Part shown: piece by piece, positions 51,913 through 61,631 of the stretch
Layout: every line of letters starts with the position of its first letter
Numbering within the stretch: position 1 is the first letter of the stretch
Assembly (NCBI GenBank): GCA_964219355.1
Contig: CAXPOZ010000003.1
Coordinates: forward strand, 554,091 to 618,090
Length of the DNA: 64,000 bases
Direction: 5' to 3'
Origin: Parvularcula sp964219355
Lineage (GTDB): Bacteria > Pseudomonadota > Alphaproteobacteria > Caulobacterales > Parvularculaceae
Program-made: the position numbers and the translations under genes
The notes under the pieces: generated by a model
What the model was told of the DNA's origin: nothing
What the model saw: only the letters and a program-made list of their open reading frames with translations
Database searches by the model: none

Positions 51913-52899
51913 ATGCGTGTAATTGTGACGGGCGGTGCCGGTTATATTGGATCGCATGCCTGCAAGGCCCTGGCGGAAGCCGGGCATGAGCCCGTCGCCC
52001 TCGACAATTTCACGACCGGACATCGCTGGGCTGTCAAATGGGGCCCCCTTGCCGAAGTTGACCTGAATGACCGCCGCGGCGTGCTCGCCGCCTTCCGTGA
52101 ATATCAGCCCGATGCTGTCATGCACTTTGCGGCACTCTCGATTGTCGGCGACTCGGTCAATCAGCCGGATCTTTATTACCGCACCAATGTATCGGGCACG
52201 CTCAACCTCTTCGAAGCGATGACCCAGACAGGTGTCGAGCGCTTCGTCTTTTCCAGCTCCTGCGCGACCTATGGCGAGACCAATGAGATGCCGCTGACCG
52301 AGGCGTCACCGCAGATGCCGCTCAATCCCTATGGCCAGTCGAAAATGATGGTCGAGCAGATGCTGAAGGATCTGAGCGCTGCCGGCGATTGCGGCGCGAC
52401 CGCGCTTCGCTATTTCAATGCAGCAGGCGCCGATCCCGATGGCGAAACGGGCGAAGATCACGATCCTGAGACACATCTCATCCCGATCATCCTGCAGGCA
52501 GCCTCCGGGCGCCGCTCTCATATCTCGGTCTTCGGCAGCGACTACGACACGCCCGATGGCACATGCGTGCGCGACTATGTTCATGTCTCCGATCTTGCCC
52601 GCGCCCATGTTGCCGCGCTTGAGACGACGACCCGCGGCGAGTTTCGCGCCTTTAATCTTGGCACCGGTCATGGCCACAGCGTGCGCGAAGTGATTGAAAG
52701 CGCGCGCCGAGTGACCGGCCGCAGCTTTGACGTTCGCGAGGCCGAACGCCGTGCGGGCGATGCGCCGCTTCTCGTTGCGGATGCCTCGAAAGCCAAGGCA
52801 GAGCTTGGCTGGTCTCCTCAGTTCACGGAGCTTGACGATATTGTCCGCACCGCCTGGCACTGGATGGAGCGCGACACCAAGGCAGGAAGCGCCGCGTGA
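51913..52899 (+). CDS. galE: UDP-glucose 4-epimerase
   Basis: This enzyme interconverts UDP-glucose and UDP-galactose (or the N-acetyl forms). The 328-aa extended SDR has VIVTGGAGYIGSHACKALAEAGH (NAD), ALDNFTTGHRWAV, SSSCATYGETNEMPLTE, the catalytic NPYGQSKMMVEQML (Tyr-xxx-Lys), RYFNAAGADPDGETGEDHDPETHLIPI and YDTPDGTCVRDYVHVSDLA. These are GalE-specific. The ATG at 51913 follows GGGTGAGAAT; an in-frame upstream ATG at 51871 is less likely. It is coupled to the following acyltransferase (GTGA overlap). The 256-bp gap before it shows no other feature. Confidence 0.93.
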   Translation: MRVIVTGGAGYIGSHACKALAEAGHEPVALDNFTTGHRWAVKWGPLAEVDLNDRRGVLAAFREYQPDAVMHFAALSIVGDSVNQPDLYYRTNVSGTLNLFEAMTQTGVERFVFSSSCATYGETNEMPLTEASPQMPLNPYGQSKMMVEQMLKDLSAAGDCGATALRYFNAAGADPDGETGEDHDPETHLIPIILQAASGRRSHISVFGSDYDTPDGTCVRDYVHVSDLARAHVAALETTTRGEFRAFNLGTGHGHSVREVIESARRVTGRSFDVREAERRAGDAPLLVADASKAKAELGWSPQFTELDDIVRTAWHWMERDTKAGSAA

Positions 52900-53474
52900 G
52901 TGACAGCTCACGAGACGAGTTATCCCCACCCCTTCAGGATATTGCGGCCAACCGGCGCGCCCAAAAATGGTCTCGTCAGGAACTGATCGGACGGATTTTG
53001 TGGGCATTTATTCGGCCCGTTTTCGCGCTGAGCCCGCGTCCACTCTGGGGCCTGCGCAATAGCATCCTCCGGCTTTTCGGCGCGAAGATCGCCGCCAACG
53101 TCCATGTCTATCCAAGCGTGAAGATCACCATTCCGTGGAATCTCGACATCGGCGCAGAGACCGCGATCGGGGATGGCGCCATTCTCTACGCCCTCGGGCC
53201 GATTACAATCGGACGGCAGGCGACGATCTCACAAGGCGCGCATCTTTGCGCCGGGACACATGATTATCGCGAGGCGGACATGCCGCTGATCAAGGCGCCA
53301 ATCACCATCGGCGATGAGGCCTGGATCTGCGCAGACGCCTTTATTGGACCGGGACGGAAGATCGGGAACCGCGCCATTGTCGCCGCAAGGGGAGTTGTGG
53401 TTAAGGATATTCCGGACAGCGTGATCGTTGGTGGCAATCCGGCCACCTTCATTGCGCCGAGACAGGAACCATGA
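52896..53474 (+). CDS. Colanic-acid-type acetyltransferase (WcaF-like)
   Basis: The 192-aa hexapeptide protein has LWAFIRPVFALSPRPLWGLRNSILRLFGAKIAANVHVYPSVKI, the N-terminal hallmark of 'putative colanic acid biosynthesis acetyltransferase' proteins. Coils follow, with the catalytic-type His in CAGTHDYREADMPL and a C-terminal IGNRAIVAARGVVVKDIPDSVIVGGNPA. GTG start overlapping the galE stop; its stop overlaps the next ATG. It is the third acetyltransferase of the locus. Confidence 0.87.
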   Translation: MSDSSRDELSPPLQDIAANRRAQKWSRQELIGRILWAFIRPVFALSPRPLWGLRNSILRLFGAKIAANVHVYPSVKITIPWNLDIGAETAIGDGAILYALGPITIGRQATISQGAHLCAGTHDYREADMPLIKAPITIGDEAWICADAFIGPGRKIGNRAIVAARGVVVKDIPDSVIVGGNPATFIAPRQEP

Positions 53475-54367
53475 CCGGCGACATTCCGATTACCGTCATC
53501 ATTCCGGCAAAGAATGAAGAGGCCAATCTGCCGCGCTGCCTGTCGCGCCTCAAACGCTTCGCTGAAGTCGTGATTGTCGATTCTGGCAGTGAAGACCGGA
53601 CGGGCGAGATCGCCCGGGAGTTTGGCGCCGAGATCATCCAGTTTGACTGGAATGGCCGCTATCCCAAAAAGCGCAACTGGTACCTTCTCAATCACAAACC
53701 GAAATGTGACTGGGTACTTTTTCTGGATGCGGATGAAATCATTGATGATGCCTTCTGCGAGGAAGCAGCGCGTGCCGTCGCATCCGGCACCCATGACGGC
53801 TACTGGCTGAACTACACCAATTTCTTCCTCGGCAAGCCACTCAAATATGGCGATCCGCAACGCAAGCTCGCCCTCTTCCGCTTTGGCGCCGGCCTCTATG
53901 AGCGCATCGACGAAATGGGCTGGAGCCGGCTCGACATGGAAGTCCATGAACACCCGGTGATCGACGGGCCGATTGGCGAGATCACCGCCCGGATCGAGCA
54001 CAATGATTATCGCGGGATTGCCAAATTCATCGACCGGCACCGCGATTATGCGCTGTGGGAAGCCAAACGCGTCGAGGTCTTACGCGCGCGAGGGCTTGAG
54101 AATGCAGAGCACCTCACCGACCGTCAGCGCACGAAATACAAGAATATCGACAAATGGTGGTTCCCGTGGAGCTACTTCGCCTTCACTTATTTTGCAAAGC
54201 GCGGTTTCCTTGATGGCGGGCCCGGTTTTGCCATCGCCTTCTACAAGCTGTGGTATTTCTTCTCGATCCGGCTTTTGATCCGGGAGAATATGCGCGATCA
54301 GCAGAATGAGGCGCAGGCATCTTCCGGTGCCATAACCGAGACCGCAGCAGGCCCGCAGGCCAACTGA
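53471..54367 (+). CDS. GT2-family glycosyltransferase (WaaE/KdtX-like)
   Basis: The 298-aa GT-A enzyme has VTVIIPAKNEEANLPRCLSRL-type start (ITVIIPAKNEEANLPRC), VDSGSEDRTGEIAREFGAEIIQFDW, and the donor-metal DxD-like LFLDADEIIDD. The YPKKRNW and HPVIDG elements are like those of the LPS core β-1,4-glucosyltransferase WaaE. The C-terminal region is membrane-associating (WWFPWSYFAFTYFAKRGFLDGG). It would add a sugar, perhaps glucose, to the growing unit. It is coupled to the acetyltransferase in front by ATGA. Confidence 0.87.
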   Translation: MTGDIPITVIIPAKNEEANLPRCLSRLKRFAEVVIVDSGSEDRTGEIAREFGAEIIQFDWNGRYPKKRNWYLLNHKPKCDWVLFLDADEIIDDAFCEEAARAVASGTHDGYWLNYTNFFLGKPLKYGDPQRKLALFRFGAGLYERIDEMGWSRLDMEVHEHPVIDGPIGEITARIEHNDYRGIAKFIDRHRDYALWEAKRVEVLRARGLENAEHLTDRQRTKYKNIDKWWFPWSYFAFTYFAKRGFLDGGPGFAIAFYKLWYFFSIRLLIRENMRDQQNEAQASSGAITETAAGPQAN

Positions 54368-54402
54368 CGGCCGAAAATCTGAACGAGGCAGCGGAGATCA
54401 GC

Positions 54403-55359
54403 ATGCGTAATGTTTATGGCCGGAAACGGGTGCTAGTGACGGGCGGCGCGGGCTTCCTCGGCTCTCACCTGATCGACCGCCTCCTCGACCGCGGCGATGA
54501 AGTCCTCTGCGTCGATAATCTCTTCACAGGCGACAAGAGCAATCTCGATCACCTCGCCGGCCATCCGCGCTTTGAATTCATGCGCCACGATGTCTGCTTT
54601 CCGCTCTATGTAGAGGTCGACGAGATCTACAATCTCGCCTGCCCCGCCTCGCCGATCCACTACCAGCACGATCCCGTGCAAACGACCAAGACGTCCGTTC
54701 ATGGCGCGATCAACATGCTGGGCCTTGCCAAGCGGTTGAGATGCAAGATTTTCCAGGCGTCGACATCGGAAGTTTATGGAGATCCGAATATTCATCCGCA
54801 GCCGGAAGAATATTGGGGAAATGTCAATCCGATTGGCCCCCGCTCCTGCTATGACGAGGGTAAGAGATGCGCAGAGACCCTGTTCTTCGACTACCACCGC
54901 CAACATGGGCTGCAGGTCAAAGTCGCAAGGATTTTCAATACTTACGGCCCCCGAATGCATGCCTCTGACGGCCGCGTCGTCTCCAACTTCATCGTTCAGG
55001 CGCTCAAAGGCGAAGACATCACCATTTTCGGTGATGGCTCGCAGACACGCTCCTTCTGTTACGTCGATGACCTCATCGAGGGGTTCATGCGGCTGATGGA
55101 GACTGACGACGACGTGATCGGGCCGATCAATCTGGGCAATCCCGGTGAATTCACGATTCGCCAGCTGGCCGAGTTGGTCATCGAGATGACAGATTCGAAA
55201 TCCGGCCTCGTCGAGCATCCCCTGCCACAGGATGACCCCATGCAGCGCCGTCCGGACATCACAAAGGCGCAATCCATTCTTAACTGGGAGCCTTCAGTCC
55301 CGTTGAAACAAGGACTTGAACGGACGATAGCCTACTTCCGCGGCAAACTCGCCGAATAG
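54403..55359 (+). CDS. uxs: UDP-glucuronate decarboxylase (UDP-xylose synthase)
   Basis: This enzyme forms UDP-xylose from UDP-glucuronate. The 318-aa SDR shows VLVTGGAGFLGSHLIDRLLDRGDEV, FEFMRHDVCFPLYVEVDEIYNLACPASPIHYQ, STSEVYGDPNIHPQPEEYWGNVNPIGPRSCYDEGKR with catalytic Tyr-xxx-Lys, and ARIFNTYGPRMHASDGRVVSNF. These motifs are specific to the UXS branch. The start follows GGCAGCGGAG. It closes the polysaccharide gene run. No UDP-glucose dehydrogenase is in this window, so UDP-glucuronate must come from elsewhere. Confidence 0.93.
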   Translation: MRNVYGRKRVLVTGGAGFLGSHLIDRLLDRGDEVLCVDNLFTGDKSNLDHLAGHPRFEFMRHDVCFPLYVEVDEIYNLACPASPIHYQHDPVQTTKTSVHGAINMLGLAKRLRCKIFQASTSEVYGDPNIHPQPEEYWGNVNPIGPRSCYDEGKRCAETLFFDYHRQHGLQVKVARIFNTYGPRMHASDGRVVSNFIVQALKGEDITIFGDGSQTRSFCYVDDLIEGFMRLMETDDDVIGPINLGNPGEFTIRQLAELVIEMTDSKSGLVEHPLPQDDPMQRRPDITKAQSILNWEPSVPLKQGLERTIAYFRGKLAE

Positions 55360-55485
55360 GGGTAGAGCCGACCCGGCATGATTGAACATGCGGCGAATCA
55401 CACGCGCATCACACGAAGCCCAGCAAACTGTTGCTTTTCCAGCTAAATAATGGTGTCATCAGGGCGTTTCGCGGGGGTGTGAGTA

Positions 55486-57126
55486 ATGGCGTCGGTCTTC
55501 CCAGGCGTGGATGAAGTTCCTGCGGATGCGGCTGACCGCATCCGCTTTTTGCATATGGCGACCTTCGGGGCGAGCCGTGAGAGTGCCATCGATATTTTTG
55601 GCATCAAGGCGAAGTCCTGGCGGCACCAGTGGATCAATCGCCAATTCAATACGCCGAACACGACTGATCACGCCGAAAATGTTGCGGACATTGAGGTCTA
55701 TTTCAAACCGGGCTTGCAATGGCCCTCCTCGCTTGCTGGCGGGCTTTACCACCCCGCAGGCTCGAAAATACACACTGTACGGAGCCTCTGGAAAAGCTTC
55801 ATTGAAGCCGAAGACCAGCTGCGCAAGCGTGTCACGGCATCGCTCCTGAGCATCTTTTCCCTGAACCAGCAGTTCGATTCGATCGGCTCACGGAAGAATT
55901 CTTTCTTCTCTGCTGGCTTTGCCAATATGATCGAGGCGAATGCTTTTGGGAATTATCGCGACATCCTCCTGGGCGTTTCCAAAAGCCCGGCCATGGGCGG
56001 CTATCTGACCTTCGCGGGTAACCAGAAGGCAGCTTATGATAGTGAGGGCAATCCAACCCAGCTGCCCGATGAGAACTATGCGCGCGAAGTGCTGCAGCTT
56101 TTCTCAATCGGGCTTTTCGAGCTGAAAACGAACGGCCAGCCGAAGACTGACGCTGAGGGCAATCCCATCGAGACATACTCGCAGGAGGACATCCTCAATC
56201 TGGCGCGGGTCTTTACCGGGTGGAACTACCCCGATGGACGTATCGACGTCATCGCCAATGAACCCCTGGTTCTTGACGAAAGCCAGCACTCCCCGGAAGA
56301 AAAACGCTTCCTCGGCGGGGTTATCCCGGAGAACACGCCGGGCGCGCAGACGCTCGAGATGGCGATCGACATCATCTTCAATCACCCGAATGTCGGTCCA
56401 TTCGTCAGCAAACAGCTGATCCAGCGTTTGGTGATGAGTAACCCGTCTCCTGATTACATTGAGGCGGTCGCGGCGAAGTTCAATAATAATGGTTCTGGTG
56501 TCCGCGGGGATATGAAAGCTGTGATCCGCCGGATCCTGACCCACCCCGAAGCGCAAGATTCAACCAACCTCCCTGGCAATCAGGTTTTCTCTGGCGGCAA
56601 GCTGAGGGAGCCGATGATGCGCCTGACCGCGATTGCGCGCGCCATGGGGACGAAGTCGACCGAGGCATTCTTCCCCATCGGCAAGCATCCGGCGTCTCTA
56701 CAGGGGCTTGGGCAAGCCCCGATGATGCCGCCGTCGATCTTCCACTTCTTCCGGCCGGGCTACGCCCCTGCAGGCTCTGCGATCAGTGACCTTGGGGAGG
56801 TCGCACCGGAATTCCAGATCTCATCCGGCGCGGCGATCCCCTCCGGCATCAATTTCATCAATGACGCGATCTATGATCTTGAACTGCTGCTCGACACAGA
56901 GTTGCAGCCGATGATCGATCTTGCGCCGAATGCGGTGGATCTTGTCGATTATCTCTGTCTGCTGCTGACCGGCGATGCGATCAGCGCAAGCGATCGTGCG
57001 GCAATTGCAGAGGTTGTCGGCAATATCAGCATCAATCCGAATGATGAGGAACAGGACCTCAAGCGCCGTATGCGCGGGGCCCTTCGGCTAATCGCTGCCC
57101 ATCCGAATTTTTTGGTTCAGTATTAA
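55486..57126 (+). CDS. DUF1800 protein (second copy)
   Basis: The 546-aa protein is a longer DUF1800 member than the one at 28399–29775. It has IRFLHMATFGASRESAIDIFG, LLSIFSLNQQFDSIG, NYAREVLQLFSIGLFELKTNG, ILNLARVFTGWNYPDGR, GPFVSKQLIQRLVMSNPSPDYIEAVAAKFNNNG, and LREPMMRLTAIARAMG. The family order is conserved. No clear signal peptide is seen. The DUF1501 partner begins 19 bp later. It follows the polysaccharide locus after a 126-bp gap, which contains no recognised site. Function unknown. Confidence 0.88.
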   Translation: MASVFPGVDEVPADAADRIRFLHMATFGASRESAIDIFGIKAKSWRHQWINRQFNTPNTTDHAENVADIEVYFKPGLQWPSSLAGGLYHPAGSKIHTVRSLWKSFIEAEDQLRKRVTASLLSIFSLNQQFDSIGSRKNSFFSAGFANMIEANAFGNYRDILLGVSKSPAMGGYLTFAGNQKAAYDSEGNPTQLPDENYAREVLQLFSIGLFELKTNGQPKTDAEGNPIETYSQEDILNLARVFTGWNYPDGRIDVIANEPLVLDESQHSPEEKRFLGGVIPENTPGAQTLEMAIDIIFNHPNVGPFVSKQLIQRLVMSNPSPDYIEAVAAKFNNNGSGVRGDMKAVIRRILTHPEAQDSTNLPGNQVFSGGKLREPMMRLTAIARAMGTKSTEAFFPIGKHPASLQGLGQAPMMPPSIFHFFRPGYAPAGSAISDLGEVAPEFQISSGAAIPSGINFINDAIYDLELLLDTELQPMIDLAPNAVDLVDYLCLLLTGDAISASDRAAIAEVVGNISINPNDEEQDLKRRMRGALRLIAAHPNFLVQY

Positions 57127-57144
57127 GACGCGAGGAAACAGGAC

Positions 57145-58557
57145 ATGACAAAGAACATATCCCCTTCCCGCCGTCGCTTCCTGCAGATGATGGGCCGTAC
57201 CGGGAGCTTTGGCGCAGCGGCGCCGATGCTCACCTCGCTTGTTGCTGGCTCGGCCGCTTCGGCACAATCAGGCCACGATGATTATCGGGCAATCGTATGC
57301 ATCTTCCTGTTTGGCGGGAATGACTGCCACAACACTGTCATTCCGCTCGATGAGCATCATTATAATCTCTACAATTCGGCCCGTGCGGCCGTCGCCGTAG
57401 ACCGCAACGACCTCTTCGATAAAGAGATTGTCGTCTCTGGCAGTTGGGGTGGCGGGCGTCGCTTTGCCTTCAACCCCCAGCTTGGAGGCCTTCATACGCT
57501 CTTTAATCGCGGCCAGCTTGGCCTTGTGATGAATGTGGGGTCATTGATTGCGCCGGTGACGGCACAGGATGTCCAGAACGAGCACAACCTGCCGCCAAAG
57601 CTCTTCTCGCATAATGACCAGTTCACTTTCTGGCAGTCGATGGCGGTCGAGGGTGCCAAATCTGGTTGGGGCGGACGTCTCGGTGAACTGCTCGGCGGCT
57701 CGAACACCAATGCGCCGCTAATGACCATGGTTTCAACGGCCGGTCAGTCGACCTTTACGCAAGGCCGCGATCTTTCAGCATCGCTCGTCAACTCGACCGG
57801 CCCTGTCGCCGTCGACACGTTCAACGGCAGCGACGGCTTTGCTTCGCTGACACTCGAAAACCTGCTGCAGGTTACCCCAATGCGTCTTGGCGCGGAACTA
57901 ACCCGCCAGACCCAGCTGGCCCTCGCCAGCGAGGAACTCGTGACATCCACGCTGAATGGTGTGCCGGCGAAACTTGTTCAGGGCGCTTCCAATAATGGTA
58001 ATGGCAATGGCGCGGTTTCCGACCTGCATGAACAGCTCAACATGGTCGCACGAATCATTGCGGGCCGTCACAATACTGGCGTCGGCCGGCAGATCTTCTT
58101 CTGCTCGCTGGGCGGTTTTGATGCCCACGGTAATCTGACCACAGTGCATCCGGGTCTCCTGCATGATCTTGGCGATGCGATGCTGAGTTTCCAGAATGCA
58201 CTTGATGCGATGGGCGCGACGCAGAATGTCACAACCTTTACCGCATCAGATTTCGGCCGGGCACTGACCACCAATGGCCGTGGCTCTGACCATGGCTGGG
58301 GCGGTCACCATTTCGTGATGGGCGGCTGCGTCAAATCCTTCAGCTGGGCGGGCGCGGCGCCGACATTCGAGCCGGGCGGCCCGGACGATGCCGGCCAGGG
58401 ACGTCTCATTCCGAATATCAGTGTTGATCAGTATGCGGCAGCCATCTCTCGCTGGATGGGTGCATCGCCGAGTGATCTTGCTGATGTCGCCCCGCGGATC
58501 GGCAATTTCGACGACATCACGCTCGATCTATTCACGCCCGACGCCATCATCGCATAA
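57145..58557 (+). CDS. DUF1501 protein with Tat signal (second copy)
   Basis: The 470-aa protein starts with a twin-arginine signal (SRRRFLQMMGRTGSFGAAAPMLTSLVAGSAASA). CIFLFGGNDCHNTVIPLDEHHYNLYNSARA follows. FFCSLGGFDAHGNLTTVHPGLLHDLGDAM and TFTASDFGRALTTNGRGSDHGWGGHHFVMGG give the His/Asp-rich core of the family. It is the downstream partner of the DUF1800 gene and ends at the terminator that serves the opposite strand. Export by Tat suggests a folded, perhaps metal-containing periplasmic protein. Function unknown. Confidence 0.88.
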   Translation: MTKNISPSRRRFLQMMGRTGSFGAAAPMLTSLVAGSAASAQSGHDDYRAIVCIFLFGGNDCHNTVIPLDEHHYNLYNSARAAVAVDRNDLFDKEIVVSGSWGGGRRFAFNPQLGGLHTLFNRGQLGLVMNVGSLIAPVTAQDVQNEHNLPPKLFSHNDQFTFWQSMAVEGAKSGWGGRLGELLGGSNTNAPLMTMVSTAGQSTFTQGRDLSASLVNSTGPVAVDTFNGSDGFASLTLENLLQVTPMRLGAELTRQTQLALASEELVTSTLNGVPAKLVQGASNNGNGNGAVSDLHEQLNMVARIIAGRHNTGVGRQIFFCSLGGFDAHGNLTTVHPGLLHDLGDAMLSFQNALDAMGATQNVTTFTASDFGRALTTNGRGSDHGWGGHHFVMGGCVKSFSWAGAAPTFEPGGPDDAGQGRLIPNISVDQYAAAISRWMGASPSDLADVAPRIGNFDDITLDLFTPDAIIA

Positions 58558-58582
58558 AAAAAGCGAGCCTAACGGCTCGCTT
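58556..58582 (-). terminator. Terminator of tRNA-fMet/rRNA operon
   Basis: On the minus strand AAGCGAGCC–GTTA–GGCTCGCTT is a 9-bp stem followed by Ts. It lies 25 bp beyond the end of tRNA-fMet. The T-run overlaps the TAA stop of the DUF1501 gene, which reads from the other side, so the hairpin can also end that transcript although only TTG follows it in that direction. Confidence 0.88.
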
Positions 58583-58606
58583 GTCGGACCTCTCTGTCCG
58601 GGGAAT

Positions 58607-58683
<77 letters not shown>

Positions 58684-58706
58684 ACACCTCCCCGTAGGGA
58701 ACGGCG

Positions 58707-58735
58707 TATATGCAATTTCGCGGGCGGCGATGCAA
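58707..58735 (-). promoter_or_regulatory. Candidate promoter for tRNA-fMet
   Basis: On the minus strand TTGCAT (-35) and CATATA (-10) are separated by 17 bp. The -10 ends 24 bp before the tRNA 5' end. This would let tRNA-fMet be made independently of the rRNA operon. Confidence 0.45.
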
Positions 58736-58757
58736 CCAGTTTGTCGTCATTCAGCTG

Positions 58758-58788
58758 AAAAAAACCGTGCAAAGATCCGGCGCTTTGC
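58758..58788 (-). terminator. Possible weak terminator after the sulfotransferase-like gene
   Basis: On the minus strand GCAAAG–CGCCGGAT–CTTTGC is a 6-bp stem followed after ACGG by seven Ts. It lies just past the stop at 58796. The short stem and offset T-run make termination partial at best. Confidence 0.4.
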
Positions 58789-58795
58789 GCGATTT

Positions 58796-59683
58796 TCAGT
58801 CGTAGGCCGCCGCATCCCACCAATAAGGATCCTGGCGCATCATTTGCGCGTCTTCTTCAGACAAACGCTCGAGGAGCTTCTCATTGCCCGGCCGGCTCGC
58901 CTCGATGATCTCAGCAACAAGTTCGGCCTCAATCGGTGCTTTGGGCTTTTGACCGAATGGCCAGAGTTTCGCGAGGACCGCATCAAGCGTGCCGCCATTA
59001 TCGCGCCGCAGCCAGGGCATCGCACGATAGAGCACAAGATGATGGGTGGTCAGTGACGCATTGCGCCGAAAGCGCGAGGTCTGAATACCCTTCGGCGCCT
59101 CAAGAGCTACAGCCTCCAGAAAAGCCGCAACGACATCCGTGTCAGGACGAAAGAGCCGTATCCGGACATCTCTTACTGAAGGGCACGCAGAAAATTTCTC
59201 GGAGAGGTGATGCCAGTCGAGTGCGCGTTCTTGTTGAAGCACGCGCCAAGCATGGATGGGATTGCCGTCCTGATTGGTCCATGCAAACCATTGCCACCAG
59301 GCTGACGCCAGCCATTGCGCCTGCGGCCGAACAAACATCACAACTTCAACGTCTATATCGGATGGGAGTGACGAGAGTGCTTCCACCTGCCGTGACCAGC
59401 TTTCCTGTGACAAGAGCAGATCGGATGGTGGCCGTTCCCATGAGAGAAGTGTCATCAGGACTTCCCCGAGATCTTCAGCAGAAGGAATGTATCCAAGCGG
59501 GTGCCGGATCGAGCGCCGTTTAAGCTCATCACCTGCGAGCCAACCATCTTTCTTGCTGACGACCGCATAGCGAAGCTCTTCGCCATTCTTCTTAGACCGG
59601 AGCATCTGATGCCGGCACAAAAAGGACTGGATCGCGGACGATCCGGTCTTGGGTACGCCGACATGTAGGATGAGACGGGTCAT
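58796..59683 (-). CDS. Sulfotransferase-like protein inside the rRNA operon
   Basis: The 295-aa protein opens with LILHVGVPKTGSSAIQSFL, which matches the 5'-phosphosulfate-binding loop (PKTGSTxL) of PAPS-dependent sulfotransferases. VEVVMFVRPQAQWLASAWWQWF matches the 3'-phosphate-binding strand-helix with Arg and Ser. The C-terminal half (SRFRRNASLTTHHLVLYRAM onward) resembles the tail of bacterial sulfotransferase-like proteins that modify cell-surface glycans. It lies between 5S rRNA and tRNA-fMet, reading in the same direction as the rRNA operon, with only ~104 bp after 5S and no clear terminator there. It might therefore be expressed with rRNA. It could sulfate the exopolysaccharide encoded next door; that link is inference. 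Confidence 0.75.
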   Translation of the reverse strand: MTRLILHVGVPKTGSSAIQSFLCRHQMLRSKKNGEELRYAVVSKKDGWLAGDELKRRSIRHPLGYIPSAEDLGEVLMTLLSWERPPSDLLLSQESWSRQVEALSSLPSDIDVEVVMFVRPQAQWLASAWWQWFAWTNQDGNPIHAWRVLQQERALDWHHLSEKFSACPSVRDVRIRLFRPDTDVVAAFLEAVALEAPKGIQTSRFRRNASLTTHHLVLYRAMPWLRRDNGGTLDAVLAKLWPFGQKPKAPIEAELVAEIIEASRPGNEKLLERLSEEDAQMMRQDPYWWDAAAYD

Positions 59684-59787
59684 GACACAGCTATAGCCTG
59701 TGTGGCTTGTGTCGTCGCAAAGAATGGGAAGAAAATAAACATGAAGTGGGAGTGTCGAGAGCTATAACGAACAAACCATCTCAGCAG

Positions 59788-59903
59788 GCCTGGCGACGAC
59801 CTACTCTCCCACGTCTTGAGACGAAGTACCATCGGCGCTGCGGGATTTAACGACTGAGTTCGAGATGGGATCAGGTGGGGGCCCCGCGCCATAATCACCA
59901 GGC
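59788..59903 (-). rRNA. rrf: 5S ribosomal RNA
   Basis: The minus-strand sequence shows the conserved 5S core (ACCTGATCCCATCTCGAACTC region, complementary to 59855–59880) and pairing of the ends (GCCTGGTGA…TCGCCAGGC). Ends are estimated from that helix. Confidence 0.92.
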
Positions 59904-60128
59904 CGGCAGAAACGGTTTGTTCCGTTCACGAGAGTTTTAATATCCGTACAATTCAGCGTCAGGACCATCTCTTTGAGAAGACGGGCCGTTCGCCACGCAT
60001 GAGTTAAGTGCGATCAAGCCTATCGAGCAATTAGTATCCGTCAGCTTCACGCATTGCTGCGCTTCCACACCGGACCTATCAACGTGGTGGTCTTCCACGG
60101 CTCTCAAGGGAAATCTGGTATTGAGGGC

Positions 60129-60161
<33 letters not shown>

Positions 60162-60367
60162 GTTCCATACATAGCTACCCAGCTATGCCGCTGGCGCGAC
60201 AACTGGTCCACCAGAGGTATGTCCACCCCGGTCCTCTCGTACTAAGGGCAGCTCCTCTCAAATTTCCTACTCCCACGGCAGATAGGGACCGAACTGTCTC
60301 ACGACGTTCTAAACCCAGCTCACGTACCGCTTTAATTGGCGAACAGCCAAACCCTTGGGACCTGCTC

Positions 60368-60407
<40 letters not shown>

Positions 60408-60436
60408 AATGCCGTCGATATGGACTCTTGGGCATC

Positions 60437-60490
<54 letters not shown>

Positions 60491-60627
60491 GCGGGACCAC
60501 CGGATCACTATGGCCGTCTTTCGACTCTGCTCGACTTGTCAGTCTCGCAGTCAGGCTGGCTTATGCCATTGCACTCAACGAGCGATTTCCGACCGCTCTG
60601 AGCCAACCTTCGCGCGCCTCCGTTACC

Positions 60628-60660
<33 letters not shown>

Positions 60661-60918
60661 ACCATGCAGGGTCCCGGAACCGGATAACGGTCCGCGGTTA
60701 GATATCAATGACAACAAGGGCAGTATTTCACCAACGGCTCCCCTAAAACTGGCGCTCTAGGTTCAAAGCCTCCTGCCTATCCTACACATGGTGTCACTAA
60801 TACCACTGCAAAGCTGTAGTAAAGGTGCACGGGGTCTTTCCGTCTGACCGCGGGTACTCCGCATCTTCACGGAGAATTCAGTTTCGCTGAGTCTGCGTTG
60901 GAGACAGTGGGGAAGTCG

Positions 60919-61009
<91 letters not shown>

Positions 61010-61559
61010 AATTCGGTGCTTGCACACCTCCTCTTAACCTTCCGGCACCGGGCAGGCGTCAGACCCTATACGTCGTCTTGCGACTTCGCAGAGCCCTATG
61101 TTTTTAGTAAACAGTCGCCACCCCTATTTCTGTGCCCCTCATCTTCATGATGAGGCTCCCTTCTCGCGAACTTACGGGAGTATTTTGCCGAGTTCCTTCA
61201 ACGCAGTTCTCTCAAGCGCCTTGGTATACTCTACCAGTCCACCTGTGTCGGTTTAGGGTACGGTCTAATGAAGAGGCTATTTCCAGGGACCCTTACCAAT
61301 GCCACCCAATCCAATAAGGATGACAAGCTCTCGGATCCGTCACACATCTTCTGGCCACTGAATATTAACAGTGTTCCCATCGACTACTCCTTTCGGACTC
61401 GCCTTAGGGGCCGGCTAACCCTGCGCAGATTAGCTTTACGCAGGAACCCTTGGACTTTCGGCGGGAGTGTCTCTCACACTCCTTATCGCTACTCGTGTCA
61501 GCATTCTCACTTCCGTTCTCTCCACCGGATCCCTCACGGGCCGGCTTCACAGAAAGATT

Positions 61560-61631
61560 ACCCTATATGCTGAACATAATTCCCGACGTATCCTGACTGG
61601 TTCACCAGGAATAATGTCGAGAATATAGGGT
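61560..61631 (-). repeat. Long imperfect stem in 23S rRNA (central part)
   Basis: Plus-strand arms 61560–61583 and 61608–61631 are complementary over ~24 bp with a few mismatches. Conserved flanking sequence places it in the domain III region. It may be an ordinary variable helix extension rather than an intervening sequence. Confidence 0.6.
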
